In this document: positions 1 to 11,406 of the stretch, in pieces | Position numbering within the stretch: the first letter of the stretch is position 1 | Layout: each line of letters starts with the position of its first letter | NCBI GenBank assembly: GCA_964017065.1 | Contig: OZ024789.1 | Location: forward strand, 9,066,703 to 9,130,702 | Source of the DNA: Haliclona indistincta | Taxonomy: Eukaryota > Porifera > Demospongiae > Haplosclerida > Chalinidae | Length of the DNA stretch: 64,000 bases | Direction of reading: 5' to 3' | Position numbers and translations under genes: made by a program | The notes under the pieces: generated by a model | Databases searched by the model: none | Seen by the model: only the letters and a program-made list of their open reading frames with translations | Told to the model about the DNA's origin: nothing

Positions 1-60
1 TGCACACTGGACATGCTTTGACAGAACACAGCAACTACAGCTATCCATCAGCAAATGATG

Positions 61-645
61 ATTGCTATCAAGGGCGTATGGAGAAAGAGGGCATGCAACT
101 CCCTAGGATATCGAAATATTTATTGTTACTAAAATTAGAAGTTACACCCATCAATTGCTGATGTAGGAAAAGTAGGCGGTAACTAATGACGCTTATTCAG
201 ATATAGCCTGTCCCACGATCCCAGGCACAGCAGCGCATACCAGTCCTACGCCGGTGTTCTCCTACTACAGATACAACAATCCACTGCTGCTCTTATTTGG
301 CTTCTTCCAAACGCAAGCCAGAGTAGCGGGCAGCGACAGTCTCACCGTGCGAATTTCAGAATTCCAGCTTGAAGAATGTGTGACTATAGTGTGGCTCCCC
401 TCGCGCATTAACCAATCGTCTAGCGGTTACAGACAAGGGCGAGCAGCTACTACTGTCACTGCGTCGCCGTTTAGATACAGGTGTAGCCTACACTCTCCGC
501 ATACGTACTGACGTATGCACTGTATACTAAAGGTATACGGAGTTTAATTGATCTTTAATTTTAGTAACAATAAATATTTCGATATCCTATGGGAGTGATT
601 GACAGTTGCATGCCCTCTTTCTCTATATGCCCTTGTTGCTATTAG
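61..645. mobile_element. Foldback (MITE-like) element with ~85-bp inverted arms
   Basis: The arm at about 61-142 matches the reverse complement of about 556-645. Both contain a GAGAAAGAGGGCATGCAACT-type core, then TAGGATATCGAAATATTTAT and TGTTACTAAAATTA. The middle shows no transposase; a short open frame at 254-511 does not resemble a known protein. The layout suits a non-autonomous DNA transposon. Target-site duplications were not resolved. Confidence 0.7.
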
Positions 646-1216
646 GTACAATGCAAGCTATTGATACAAGCTGGCAAAAATAACAGAAGCCAATAGTATG
701 CTACCACAGTGTAATAATAATTAGCTGGGTGTGCACAAAGGCAAGCACACAGCCATGCTTGTAGCAGCTTTTTTGGTTTTTTGCTGAATTTTATCTGGAC
801 CCGCCACGCTATCCTGTAGTCCAAATCAAACCTACAATCTGCTAGCCAGTTAACCATGGACACATTCGACTTCGGAGAAGTCCAGATCGTCAGCAACGGT
901 AAACAAAGTAAGCTAATTATGCCATAACTCACGAACAAAGCTTTAATTCTAAAATCTAAGACCATCAAGTTCGAGCTATTAACGTGTTATGTCGATATTG
1001 CACTTCCACCAGCTGATTCTTTGCCGTTTCTCAGAACTATAGAGCAGACAGACAGACAGACATGCACGATTACTGTACGCCTCATGGCTCTGCCCAACGA
1101 GGCATAAATATTGTGTATAATTGTGAATGCAGACAGAACCATTTGGTATCACCTGATAAGCAAATTGTACTAGGCATTTCAATTATAGAGTAGTAAATTC
1201 AAATTCATTGTACACA
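646..1216. other. Gap before the NACHT exon; nothing recognised
   Basis: This AT-rich stretch holds only short open frames without recognisable domains. It probably includes intron or promoter of the downstream NACHT gene. Confidence 0.3.
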
Positions 1217-3559
1217 GATGAGGTTCCGTCAAGAGTGTATCATGAAGATCACGTACTGGACTACATAGCATACTTGAAAGATTATTACACAACACAGCTT
1301 GCACATCCTGGAAGTGATGGAAAATGGCCGAACATACAAATCAATCGATATATTGAACTATCGATAGCAAACAATTGCTCGTTCTCACATGAAAATGCTG
1401 TTCAGTTTTCTCTTAGTTCTATTAAGAAGGGAATCGATGACCTTGTCAGTAGAAAAGAGACAATAGGTATTAGTGGCATAGCTTCTCTCCGATCTGATGG
1501 GACACCATGTAGTGGTGTGTTTATTGTTGGCGCTCCAGGCATTGGTAAAACTAGTCTAGTGAGACAATTGTGCTTGGAATGGGCACAAGGCAAGTTGCTA
1601 CAGCATTATGAGATAGTTCTCCTGATTCAGCTCAGAGATAGATGCCTCATTGAGGCTAATAGTATCGGTGAAATTATCGACCCTGATGATCACGACAATG
1701 GCATGGCAATATTCAGAGAAATAAAGAAGAGAAGAGGGGTTAAAGTGTTGATCATTTTTGATGGTTACGATGAGGCCCCTGTGGAGCTGAAGAAGAATCG
1801 TGTAGTCCAACGGTTGATTAAAGGGATAACTCTTCCCTCGGCTACTGTGCTCATTACTAGCCGACCAGCAGCAGCTGATGAATTAGTGAGAGATAGCAGG
1901 TTTGAGCAAAAGTTAGAGGTACTTGGTTTCACTAAAAGAAACATTCTTCAATATGCAGAACAATATTTTCAAGAGAAAAAACCAGAAGAAACTCGTCAGT
2001 TTCGTTTGTATCTCAAAATTCATCCTCATATTTTTGCCATGATGTATAATCCTCTTCACTGTGCCATTGTTACTGAAGCTTATAGCTTCAACTTGGCCGA
2101 TGGTCGACCCATACACACTATGACTGACCTCTATACTAACCTCACGTTGTCTCTTCTTAGTCGTTACTCATCAGTGAGGTATACCAGTTATGATGAACTC
2201 CCTGATAGTGTTGCTGACAAGTTCTGGAGACTAGTCAAACTAGCATATGACTGTTACTGTGAAGAGAAATTTGTGTTTTCTGATGTACCTGAAGATCTGA
2301 TAGAGCTTGGTTTCTTCCAGTCCTTTCCTCGCATGTACAGTCACAAGGATTCTTCATCCTGCCACAGCTTCCTCCATCTTACAGTACAAGAGTACCTCAC
2401 TTCTCTTTATGTACATGCTTCAAACATATCCTCTGGATCAACTCGTGGTTATGCTATTAATTTTCAAATTTTTCTTTCTGGTCTTAAAAAATCTCTTCCT
2501 TGGTCGAAGCTGAATGTTCCCACTGTTGTTATCAGAGATCCATCCCTGTTTATTTCAGTATTGTTTGAAATACATTCTCCTCACACAATCAACTCTGCTG
2601 TGTCATCATTAGCTACTGAATTTCTTTATGGTTCGATTGGAGCTCCATTTTCCAGTTATTCTGTTGGTTATGTATTAGCAGTAACTCATGACTGCCTGTG
2701 GCGAGTGAACACTTACGGCATGACATCTGATAATGTTCATTGTTTTCGTCATGGATTTGAGGCTGGTGGTGGTCAGTGTAAGAATTCGATTGCACTTAAG
2801 ATTTGTTTCCAATTTTCAAACGTCCATCGTTGTATGCTGAATCTTCCTCATTATGTTTTAGAAAATGTAAACCAATTATTTATACGATACAAAGGCTTGT
2901 ATGCAAAATTAAATATGTTATGTATGATAATGAGAAAAATGCCGAATTTGGAAAGTGTTCATTTAGGCTATACTGTTATAGCAATGCCAAACAGAATTTT
3001 TCTTTCCAAGGAATTTATCTTGTCCTTTATTACTATACATTCTTCTTCTCTTCAAAACAGAGAAATTCTTATGTTTATTAATTTTACAATTGAGCATATC
3101 CTTATAAGCAAAGCTACTCTATGGTTCTTTATATTAAAGAGTACAGTTGGTGATCATTACTTGGCAGATTTTTATAACAAAGAATTTCTTATATTGAACT
3201 TGCGCATGCTTTGTTTGCATCGACTGTGTCCACCAGCAGTTTGGTATGAGAGTTTGAGCTGGTTTGCTGACATGACTTTTGCAGAATTAGAGTATCATGC
3301 AGATCAGTACTGGTACAATCCCTACACACAAGAGTCTCTTAATGTGGTCAACTTGACTGCTCATCTCTCTACTATCACCATTACTAGCACCCTCCAGTGT
3401 CCTCAGTCAACAGTCGCTCTACTCCACCATATTCTTCACAGTAACCTTCTTCCCTGTACTGTAACTTCTCTCAACCTCACTCATACCACCTCAACCATCA
3501 TCCATCATCTCCAATCAGCTCTCTCTCTCATAGCCACCAGCTCATCTGCTGGGAAATAA
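1217..3559 (+). CDS. NACHT-domain NLR-like protein (large 3' exon, N-terminus missing)
   Basis: One long exon encodes about 780 residues of an NLR-type signalling ATPase, a family that oligomerises on sensing microbial or danger signals in the cytosol. A helical pre-NACHT segment (LDYIAYLKDYY...KWPNIQINRYIEL) is followed by Walker A GAPGIGKTS (near base 1529), Walker B VLIIFDGYDE (near 1745), a sensor-1-like VLITSRP (near 1850) and winged-helix-like helices. The C-terminal half is leucine-rich and repetitive (for example TSLNLTHTTSTIIHHLQSAL), compatible with degenerate LRRs. The first in-frame ATG lies after Walker A, so translation must start in an upstream exon. A plausible acceptor is TACACAG at 1211-1217, so the exon begins at about 1217-1218. 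No N-terminal DEATH or CARD exon was found, so the effector domain is unknown. The NACHT call is confident; the ends are less so. Confidence 0.85.
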   Translation, partial: DEVPSRVYHEDHVLDYIAYLKDYYTTQLAHPGSDGKWPNIQINRYIELSIANNCSFSHENAVQFSLSSIKKGIDDLVSRKETIGISGIASLRSDGTPCSGVFIVGAPGIGKTSLVRQLCLEWAQGKLLQHYEIVLLIQLRDRCLIEANSIGEIIDPDDHDNGMAIFREIKKRRGVKVLIIFDGYDEAPVELKKNRVVQRLIKGITLPSATVLITSRPAAADELVRDSRFEQKLEVLGFTKRNILQYAEQYFQEKKPEETRQFRLYLKIHPHIFAMMYNPLHCAIVTEAYSFNLADGRPIHTMTDLYTNLTLSLLSRYSSVRYTSYDELPDSVADKFWRLVKLAYDCYCEEKFVFSDVPEDLIELGFFQSFPRMYSHKDSSSCHSFLHLTVQEYLTSLYVHASNISSGSTRGYAINFQIFLSGLKKSLPWSKLNVPTVVIRDPSLFISVLFEIHSPHTINSAVSSLATEFLYGSIGAPFSSYSVGYVLAVTHDCLWRVNTYGMTSDNVHCFRHGFEAGGGQCKNSIALKICFQFSNVHRCMLNLPHYVLENVNQLFIRYKGLYAKLNMLCMIMRKMPNLESVHLGYTVIAMPNRIFLSKEFILSFITIHSSSLQNREILMFINFTIEHILISKATLWFFILKSTVGDHYLADFYNKEFLILNLRMLCLHRLCPPAVWYESLSWFADMTFAELEYHADQYWYNPYTQESLNVVNLTAHLSTITITSTLQCPQSTVALLHHILHSNLLPCTVTSLNLTHTTSTIIHHLQSALSLIATSSSAGK

Positions 3560-4740
3560 CTAACTGCTCCTTGTATCTCAGAACACTATCTTCTTTCACG
3601 ATCTTCCTTTTTCCTTCCTCCAGTGGAAGTAAAAAAATCCTTTTTCCATTCTTTCTTTTTCCATTCTCTCCAGTGGAAACATGACTAACGAAATGATTCT
3701 ACTCTCTCTAATAGTGCTCCTTCAAAAATATTTTCGTCCTTTCTAAATTCTCCCAGTAGTGAACCACTACCAACTTCATTAAAATAATCATTCGTCAAAC
3801 TCGCAATCTAGTGAACTCTTTGATCTTTTTCTCACTTAATTCTCTTCCTCAATAGTGCACCTAATGTACCTCAATTCCTCTTAGTTCCAAATCTTCATCA
3901 AGAAAGATCTCCAAGAAAATTGCTTAAAAAATCCTTTTATTATTATTATTATTATTGTTGTTGTTATTATTTTATTTTTGGGCATTACACACATGTTAAT
4001 AGTCAATTGTGCTTATCTCTGCCAATAGCAAAACACTATGCTCCTTTGAACTACTTCTATTTCGTCCTAAATTCTGAAGTTTTATTAATTTTAATATCTA
4101 CTTCATAAAAATTATTCGTCAAATTCTTGTTCTTTTCTCACTCGACTCTCTTCTTATGATAGTGAAACACCTCTTATACCGTCGAACTTGTCTTTTCTTC
4201 ATTCGATCCTTCACAGCTCACCACTTACCATGAACGCCATACAAGAAAGAAAGACCATTAATTTTTTATGTAATAATTATTGTTAACTGCACTACTATAT
4301 TTAATGACATGTTGTAACACAGTGTTATGCTGAATAATTATTATTAATGTGAATGTATTACATGTACTTGAATTGGAACAATATATTTGTGACACTATTA
4401 CATACTTGACATGTATTGCTTGTAAATTGCTGTTGCTATTTTTTTCCTTCTGATGTCATTGTTGTATCACTATTTTTCATTGCTAACCTTGTCCTTGTTT
4501 GTGTGTATCTGAATCTACTTGTAATAATAATTATTATGATTAGTATTTATGTGCTCAAATTATAATATCTGTTTTTCTCATCTGAATTGTCTACGAGCAT
4601 TTCGTAGATAAGCTCTCACATGTGCAGTTTAACAACCATTTTCTATAGTACACCAGATCGATCTACATAATTAGTGACATAGGCTGCATGCATGTATCTT
4701 CGCCACGTACCCAGGCCTTCGAGCTAGACTAATGACCAGA
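3560..4740. other. AT-rich 3' flank of NACHT gene; no gene seen
   Basis: The stretch contains imperfect repeats of a CCAGTGGAA motif and TCTTTTTCC-rich tracts (3590-3700), a TATTATTATT run (3935-3975) and no convincing open frame. It is probably 3' UTR and intergenic DNA. Confidence 0.35.
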
Positions 4741-4797
4741 CGTGGTGGAATTAATGTTAAAATCACAGTTCAAACAAAGCATTGGAATCACAAAAGT

Positions 4798-5421
4798 TCA
4801 AAACTTGGTATCTGGTCGTTCCTTCATCCACTTAGCAATGTTGGGTAGCTTCTCAACAGATACTCGCAGCTTCTTCAAGTTAGGGAAATCTTTCAGAGCG
4901 TCATCACCAACAGTAGCCAGAGTACGATCCAGTGCCATGTAGACACTAAAGTCAGCCCATGTCAACTTGCCGTACAGCCAGCCATCATCATTGCTGCCTG
5001 CTCGAGTCTCAAAGTAACGCAGCTTAGTTGGTAAGGTTTCTTCAACCAGCTTCTTTCTCATTTCCGCCTTTTTGGTTTCGTCAGCCTCGAAACGACACTT
5101 GATAACCTCTTTGTTGACGTCATCAATGGCGTCCACGATGCTTGCTATCTGGGCGTTCTCCTCTACGTTTGCTCCAGCCAGGCCGAGCGTCTCTCCCAGG
5201 TAGCGCACGATGATTCCACTGCCTCCTATCATCTTGCCGTCCACCTCCAACACGGGGAGCATACCGTAGGGCATTGATGGCTTCAGAGACGGCCATTGCT
5301 CTCGTTCAGTGCGTACGTCCTCGTACTTCACGCCTGCTTGAGCGAAAACGAAACGAGACTGCTCCGCAAAGCCTCTTCCGTTGAAGTAGATCAGTTTGTA
5401 GGTAGGCATAGCTACTGGCAA
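4798..5421 (-). CDS. Sigma-class glutathione S-transferase
   Basis: An intronless frame of 207 residues, the usual length for a cytosolic GST, which conjugates glutathione to electrophiles or isomerises prostaglandin-type substrates. The N-terminal thioredoxin-like domain starts YKLIYFNGRGFAEQSRFVF, placing the sigma-type catalytic Tyr at YFNGRG. It continues through GMLPVLEVDG (cis-Pro of the glutathione site) and GSGIIVRYLGE. The C-terminal helical domain has LTWADFSVYMALD, the conserved N-capping box and hydrophobic staple region. A second Met five codons in (MPTYKLIYF) matches the usual GST start and may be the real one. It lies between the NACHT exon and the CUB-like genes with no obvious functional link. 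Confidence 0.93.
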   Translation of the reverse strand: MPVAMPTYKLIYFNGRGFAEQSRFVFAQAGVKYEDVRTEREQWPSLKPSMPYGMLPVLEVDGKMIGGSGIIVRYLGETLGLAGANVEENAQIASIVDAIDDVNKEVIKCRFEADETKKAEMRKKLVEETLPTKLRYFETRAGSNDDGWLYGKLTWADFSVYMALDRTLATVGDDALKDFPNLKKLRVSVEKLPNIAKWMKERPDTKF

Positions 5422-5494
5422 GGTTTGTGAACTTGTTGCTTTCGGTTGAGAGAAAACGAGCTCGTCAGCTGATCGAAAGTAGGCGTGGGCGTGC

Positions 5495-5803
5495 TTATGT
5501 TTCCAGCATGGTTTCCAGATTCCATTTGGAATGTTTATGTTGCATCCTTCTTGTCATAATGGTGCGCCTTTCTAACACTCCAGGTAGAAATAATTGTATA
5601 TTCTGAGCATCTAAAATCAAACCAGTTTTCGACATTATAAATAATTTTGTAGAGAAAAGAATGGTATAGACTTTCCAAAATCCAAGATCACTGGTGTGTA
5701 TGAAAGGCAATTGTATAGGCATTCTGATAGTTACTTCTTGCATCATAAACTGCTTTTTCAATGTAGTAGACTTTCCTGAATCAGACGGCCCAACGAAGTA
5801 CAA
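5495..5803 (-). pseudogene. Possible P-loop gene fragment
   Basis: A short open frame has a Walker A-like GPSDSGKSTTLKK but no following Walker B or domain continuity, and is AT-rich. It could be a decayed exon of a P-loop NTPase or a chance frame. Confidence 0.2.
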
Positions 5804-5952
5804 TACAATACATGCTGACCTCTACTGTTCAACAGTCAATGAAAAAAATGTGGAGAAAACATGCTCTTCTGCTGATCTTGCGTTTGCTCCCTTTGTTTAC
5901 AGTATTTTTTAATTTTTTGACTTGACACGTCTCTGCATAAACTGGTCTTGAG

Positions 5953-5959
5953 TATAAAA
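5953..5959 (+). promoter_or_regulatory. TATA box of first CUB-like gene
   Basis: TATAAAA lies about 70 bp before the ATG at 6023. The second paralogue has CATATAAAC (8563-8571) about 65 bp before its ATG, so a TATA-type core promoter is kept in both copies. Confidence 0.5.
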
Positions 5960-6022
5960 TACCAGAAACACACTTGATTTAATATTAGCACCTTCAGTTG
6001 CACTGAGCACAGCTTGTACAAC

Positions 6023-7829
6023 ATGTCATTGCTGAAAGTGTTGGTCATTCTCTCTCTGCTGATGGTAGCTAGCTGCTATGGGCACAGCAACCAGAGGTAT
6101 AGAGTAGGTGGTGAGAGGAGTAGAACACCAAGCAAGTGGACCGATAAGACTATACAGCATGAAGACAAGCTGGCGAGGATCAAGTATTGGTGGTATGTTC
6201 CAGAGTGGAAGTATCGCTTGGACGAGGTACCTTGCTATGGAACAGCCATACCTCCTGCAAAGTTAGTGTATAGTATCCTATATTGCATAGTTATATAACG
6301 TGTAGACGCAGTTCAATTGCAGATTTAATTTGCAAAATCTTTATCTTTTTCTGCAGTAAGGCCTATCACTATTTTGCTCCTGTTTATAACCTGTGGTATT
6401 CCTATTACTGCTATGCTAGCAAGCTGTCAACAATGTCTCTACACAATGATAGTGCCTATAGCTCGTGGAATTTTTTGTCTCCTGGAAATTACTTTTATCC
6501 TTCACGCCGATTGTCTTACTACCACGTATCGTGCCCAAACCAAATTCAGTTTACTGTCACGTACGAGTTTGAACTGCAGGGAAAAGTCAGGATAAGTTAC
6601 AATGAGAAGAAATGTGTTGATTATGTTAAGATTACTGATATGAGCAATGGAAGCATAAGTGAAGAGTTTTGCGGTACTCAGAATACGTTTCAACACCTAA
6701 CCAATGAAACATATACTCATGACGCACTGGTTACCTTTCGATCAAGCAGATACAACAACTATGCTGGATTTGCTATTAGTGCAACATGCGTAAACACTAG
6801 TAGCTCTCAAATAATGGAGGAATGTTTGAAGGTTGATAATTCTGAATGCACAACTGGACATGCCAGAAAAGTAAGATAAAGACTTAATCATTTTGATGTT
6901 TGTTGTGTTTCTGGTCTTTAGAGTGTGCCTAAGTATGCACTGAGAAAGCTACGTTCATTTTTTCACAGCAAGAAGAAAAGTGAGTATTTAGCATTTAGCA
7001 TTAAAAAGCATCTTTTGGAGCTCAAACAAGGTGTTTTTGAAGTTGATAGCAATCATGATGATGTACAGTGGAACCCCTCTTAGAGGACACACCCTCATCC
7101 CTCTATAACGGACACTTACTGAATCCCCACATAATGTATAATAACCCCCTGACCAGAGGACACCCTTTCTATAATGGACGATTTTTGTTGGTCCCAATGG
7201 TGTCCACCTTAGAGAGGTTCCACTGTAGACCCATCCCGAAGTCAGAGTGTCTGCTGAGAAGGGTTCCTGTAACCAAATTATGTTATTGCCCAAAATACTT
7301 TGTGTACAAGAGCAATAAAGTTTTGAGCAAAGATGGACGGGCCCTATAATGCTGACATTGCAAAAAAGACAAGAATGACTCATTCCATCAGTCTCTGCTC
7401 TCAATTTTAGGTGAAGATGGTGTGTGGATGATGAGTGATGATGAAGCAGTGTGGAATGCTGACATACTATCACTAGCTGTACTAAGTGAGCGCAGCTGTG
7501 ATGCTGAGTACAAGAGAGCAGGCAAAGCTGTCCTGAAGCTGTTCCCACAATGGATGGTCAAGAAAGAAAGAGAAGACTACAAGAAAGGTACCACAGCGAA
7601 TTGAAGAGCAATAGTCATCAAAATAATAAGATTATAAATAATTATGCTGTATTACTCATAGCTAAAGAACTAAATTGATTCCTCCCTCCTCTCTCGATTT
7701 CTCCCTCCTCTCTCGGTTCCTCCCTCCTCTCTCTCTATCTCTTGATCCCTCTTTTACTATAACTTCAGTATGCTTAGCTCACAATCATATTTTTGCTCTA
7801 ACTCTACAGATGCAGACTTCAACATGTGA
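6023..7829 (+). CDS. Secreted CUB-like protein, tandem copy A (5 exons)
   Basis: Exons 6023-6261, 6357-6870, 6922-6979, 7411-7587 and 7810-7829 join in phase into 336 codons. The start MSLLKVLVILSLLMVASCYG is a clear signal peptide, so the protein is secreted. Exon 2 carries a CUB-like beta-sandwich: RRLSYYHVSC, CVDYVKITD, EEFCGT, then DALVTFRSSRYNNYAGFAI. CUB domains bind proteins or glycans outside the cell. Exon 4 encodes a separate acidic/basic helical segment (VWMMSDDEAVWNADILSLAV...GKAVLKLFPQW) that I cannot assign. The last exon encodes only about six residues. Intron 3 holds an inverted-repeat transposon at 7064-7227. The model is supported by the same exon phases (2, 0, 1, 1) in copy B. 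The function is unknown. Confidence 0.82.
7064..7227. mobile_element. MITE of the TACAGTGGAACC family, copy 1
   Basis: It begins TACAGTGGAACCCCTCTTAG and ends AGAGAGGTTCCACTGTA, the inverted complement of the start, with GGACACCCT/ATAATGGAC motifs inside. Related copies lie at 10582-10815, 31539-31712, 44121-44315 and about 48340-48452. TA at each end suggests a TA target site, as in Tc1/mariner-type elements. Confidence 0.75.
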
Positions 7830-8359
7830 ACACAAACAAACCTTGACAGTACACAGTGATAATTTTTATTCATTAGACCGTAGGTTTATAAACAAACAGT
7901 CATTTTTAGTACACTAATTGTTTATTCACACCACCAGTGTTGTTTAATTTGCACTCATTTTAGTGTCCTTATGACATTGTATAGTAGATAACAGCTGGAG
8001 ATAACTAGTAGCTAATGATGTTTTGCAGAAACCAGTTATTCCACAATGTGTACAAATTTGGTGACAATTCCTACACATTGGTATCATGGTACAGTACACT
8101 CAATAATTTTACACCAAAATGTTGTCAATTTTGACGGATAATCTTTCCATGCATGCATAAAGCTCTTAATAGTAGTTTAAACAGTCTCATGTCTCTCTGT
8201 TATAATAAATTATTTTCATTGCCCCATACTGCAACCTCTCTCAACATCCTCCCAGCAGTATCTATTACTCTCTTTAGTAACTACCAATACAAGCTAGCCT
8301 GCACTGTCTCAATTCAAAATTCACTCCATGACATGTTACTTCACTTTCATTCTGCACCG

Positions 8360-8422
<63 letters not shown>

Positions 8423-8628
8423 CACGCACACACAAACACACACACGATTCCTCCATATAGTTTGCTGTTTTACTGCATGTAAGCAGTTGCTATAACTCTT
8501 CCTTGTTGTATACTTTACAAAATAGCATTTTCAGGTTGCTTACTTCTCAGCTGTTTTGGTTTCATATAAACAACACTATTCTTAGTTATAAAGCATCTAA
8601 ACAACTCGTGCTGCCGCAAAGCCTCGAA
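7830..8628. other. Gap between the CUB-like genes; microsatellites
   Basis: A (TC)n then (CA)n tract lies at 8361-8445. Otherwise the stretch is AT-rich 3' flank of copy A and promoter of copy B, with no further gene seen. Confidence 0.4.
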
Positions 8629-10220
8629 ATGTTGCTGCTAAAAGTGTTAGCTGTTCTCTCTCTGCTTGCGGTTGGTTGCTATGGACACAGCCGACCAAGC
8701 AAATGGACAACTGGTCACAATAAGGCTCCTCCAGGGTACTATGACAGGCCGGCTAAGATCAACTACGTTTCTGAAGCAAAATATCGTAAAGTGCCTTGTT
8801 ATTTTACAACTACTCCACCAGACAAGTAAGTGTAACATACATGCAGATAACTGAATGTTACATGCCCTAAAAAGTGATAGCACTAGATATATTCGATCAA
8901 TTACTGTGTTACAGTATAATGTCTCTTTCAATTACGTGATTTCACCTACTTCCATCCAGCAAAGTCTACCATTATTATACGATCGTCTATTGGGCTTTTT
9001 ACTATCGATGCTATGCTTTCAAATTGCAAACCCAAACGCTACATCCAAATAACGGTCAAGGAAAACAAGAATACAACATTATGTCTCCGGGATATGACTC
9101 AAGCTCAAGCTATCCATCAAGGCGACTATCGTACTATCATATAAAGTGTGATCAGGGACATAGAATCCAATTTGATGTCCACTCTTTCGTCCTGCAGGAT
9201 AGGATCAGGGTCAGCTACAATGAGAAGAAATGTGTCGATTATGTGAAAATTCTGGATTTGAACGATCGGAAAAACCATGAAGAATTTTGTGGGACACATG
9301 AACCTAAAAAAAAATTGAGTAATAATACATACAGCAACAATGTGCTGGTCACTTTTCGATCAAGCCAGTATAATAACTACAAGGGTTTTTTCTTGAGAGC
9401 TACCTGCATTAGACAAAATCTTAATTCGATGGAAAACTGCTTGAAAGTGGAAGAAGTGGAGTATGCAACTGACAAACGGACAAAAGTAGGATAATGATAG
9501 TGTGATGGTACTGTTTGATTGTCTATTTTTCTCTCAGATTGTACCAAAGTATGCGCTCACTGAACTACAGACATTTCTTCGTAGCAGAGAACAAGGTATG
9601 TTACAACGGTGAGCACATTCACAATTTAGCAAGGCAAAATAAGGCAGAGCATAAAACATAGATAGAGTTCAGCTCAGGTTTGATTAGCTCAGTATTATTT
9701 TTTCTATTACGCATTTTTTGGGTTGAATCTGCAAGAATTAGGAAAAACCGTAGTATTCAGAGCAGTGAATTATAGTTCTCCGTCGATGATTTTAGGAGTG
9801 TGGATGATGAGTGATGATGAAGCAGTGTGGAATGCTGACATACTATCACTAGCTGTACTGAGTGAGCACAGCTGTGATGCCGAGTACAAGAGAGCAGGCA
9901 AAGCTGTCCTGAAGCTGTTCCCACAATGGATAGTCAAGAAAGAGAGAGAAGACTACAAGAAAGGTACAAAAACTGCTCTGTATATTCGTGTGTGGTTAAA
10001 CGTATGGCTCAGCCTGTTTCTAATCTTAAACGTTAACTTCACACTCCTCACATTGTCATACGATAGCTGTGCACATGTGCTATGTCTCCATCCAGTGCTG
10101 TGCAGGTGTCACAGTGCTGCAATGTATTGTTTTATAGACAGAAAGTATCTCCATTTTTTTATGTGCTCGTAAAAGCTCACAGTTACATAATCTTCTGCAG
10201 ATGCAGGACTCTACGTGTGA
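8629..10220 (+). CDS. Secreted CUB-like protein, tandem copy B (5 exons)
   Basis: Exons 8629-8825, 8960-9485, 9538-9595, 9796-9963 and 10201-10220 give 323 codons with the same phases as copy A. The signal peptide is MLLLKVLAVLSLLAVGCYG. The CUB-like exon has RRLSYYHIKC, CVDYVKILD, EEFCGT and VTFRSSQYNNYKGFFL. The first three exons have diverged strongly from copy A, yet exon 4 is almost identical (two amino-acid changes, about five base changes over 168 bp, several synonymous), pointing to gene conversion or a recent exchange of that exon. Exon 1 lacks a block present in copy A after the signal peptide. The protein is probably extracellular; partner and role are unknown. Confidence 0.82.
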
Positions 10221-10905
10221 AAGTGTGAGAAGTTCATTGGATTACAAAACGCTGAACACATTAGTGCAATATTTTCAGTTTTTGTGTTGTTCATCTGTAT
10301 ACTGCAGTATTATTTAGTTTGCACTTCCAAATTATTTGTTTTTAGTAGCAGCTGTTAGTACTAACTGTCACACTGTCCATTGATATCCAATGTTTTTTAA
10401 TGACACCTCTTTATGCTAAGTGATAAACGCACAAAATAACGCTGTTAACATGAAAAATATAATGCAACACTAGCTTAAGACATGTCTTGTCACATCAGTA
10501 ACTATTGGCAACCAGAGACATAAGTTAGTCCATCTGTAGAGGTGACACTCAAAACTTCGATTTCTGTATTGCCGATGCGAGTACAGTGGAACTCCTCTTA
10601 GCAGACATGCAGCCCTCTATAATGGACACCCAAATATACCCACGTCCATACAGTGGAACCTCTCTAAGGCACAATTGGGACCAAAATTTTCTGTTATAGA
10701 GAGGGTGTCCGCCAGGAGGGGTTCCACCGTAAACCTCCTACCAGAGAATACCCTCTCTATAATGGACAATTTTGTTGGTTGCAATGGTGTCTGCCTTAGA
10801 GAGGATCTACTGTAGAGCCAGACCATGTGACTACAAACAGCTTCATATAACAAAAAACTAACATCATTTTGTCACCTTTTTACACACTAAAGTGTTGTTC
10901 AGTCT
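10221..10905. other. Intergenic, with a composite MITE
   Basis: A composite copy of the TACAGTGGAACC element occupies 10582-10815. It has an extra internal start near 10650 and looks like two copies or a rearranged one. No gene was seen in the rest. Confidence 0.45.
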
Positions 10906-10984
10906 CTAATAATCCTCCATTGTATGAACAAGAGTGGTATGACTAAAGACAACAATGACCGAATGTGGATGTACACTCACGGGG

Positions 10985-11345
10985 GTACTCAGAGTCTCAG
11001 GCTCTTCCCGGCAATACATGTACAAGAGTACTCGGGCTCTTCCCGGCAGAACATGTACAAGGGCTCCTCCCAGCAGTACATGTACAAGGGCTCTTCCCAG
11101 CAGTACATGTACAAGGGCTCTTCCCGGCAGTACATGTACAAGGGTACTCGGGCTCTTTCCGGCAGTACATGTACAAGGGTACTCGGGCTCTTTCCGGCAG
11201 TACATGTACAAGGGTACTCGGGCTCTTTCTGACAGTACATGTACAAGGGTACTCGGGCTCTTTCCGACAGTACATGTACAAGGGTACTCGGGCTCTTCCC
11301 GGCAGTACATGTACAAGGGTACTTCGGCTCTTCCCGGCAGTACTA
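10985..11345. repeat. Minisatellite, 27- and 35-bp units
   Basis: Tandem units of GGCTCTTCCCGGCAGTACAT followed by GTACAAGGG occur in a 35-bp form (with TACTCG) and a 27-bp form lacking that part. There are about eleven units. The array lies just beyond the 3' end of the RBM5/10 coding region. All frames through it are open by repetition, so the ORFs here are not genes. Confidence 0.9.
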
Positions 11346-11406
11346 TGCTCATAGTTAGTCAACACATAGCTGCATCAAACAACACAAATCAATATAATCA
11401 TTATTA

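Noticed and set aside
254..511. 85-codon frame near the left edge
   Set aside because: It is inside a foldback element and has no recognisable domain.
9723..10172. Long frame starting at 9723 as a separate gene
   Set aside because: Only 9796-9963 is coding, as exon 4 of CUB-like copy B; both flanks are introns with matching splice sites.
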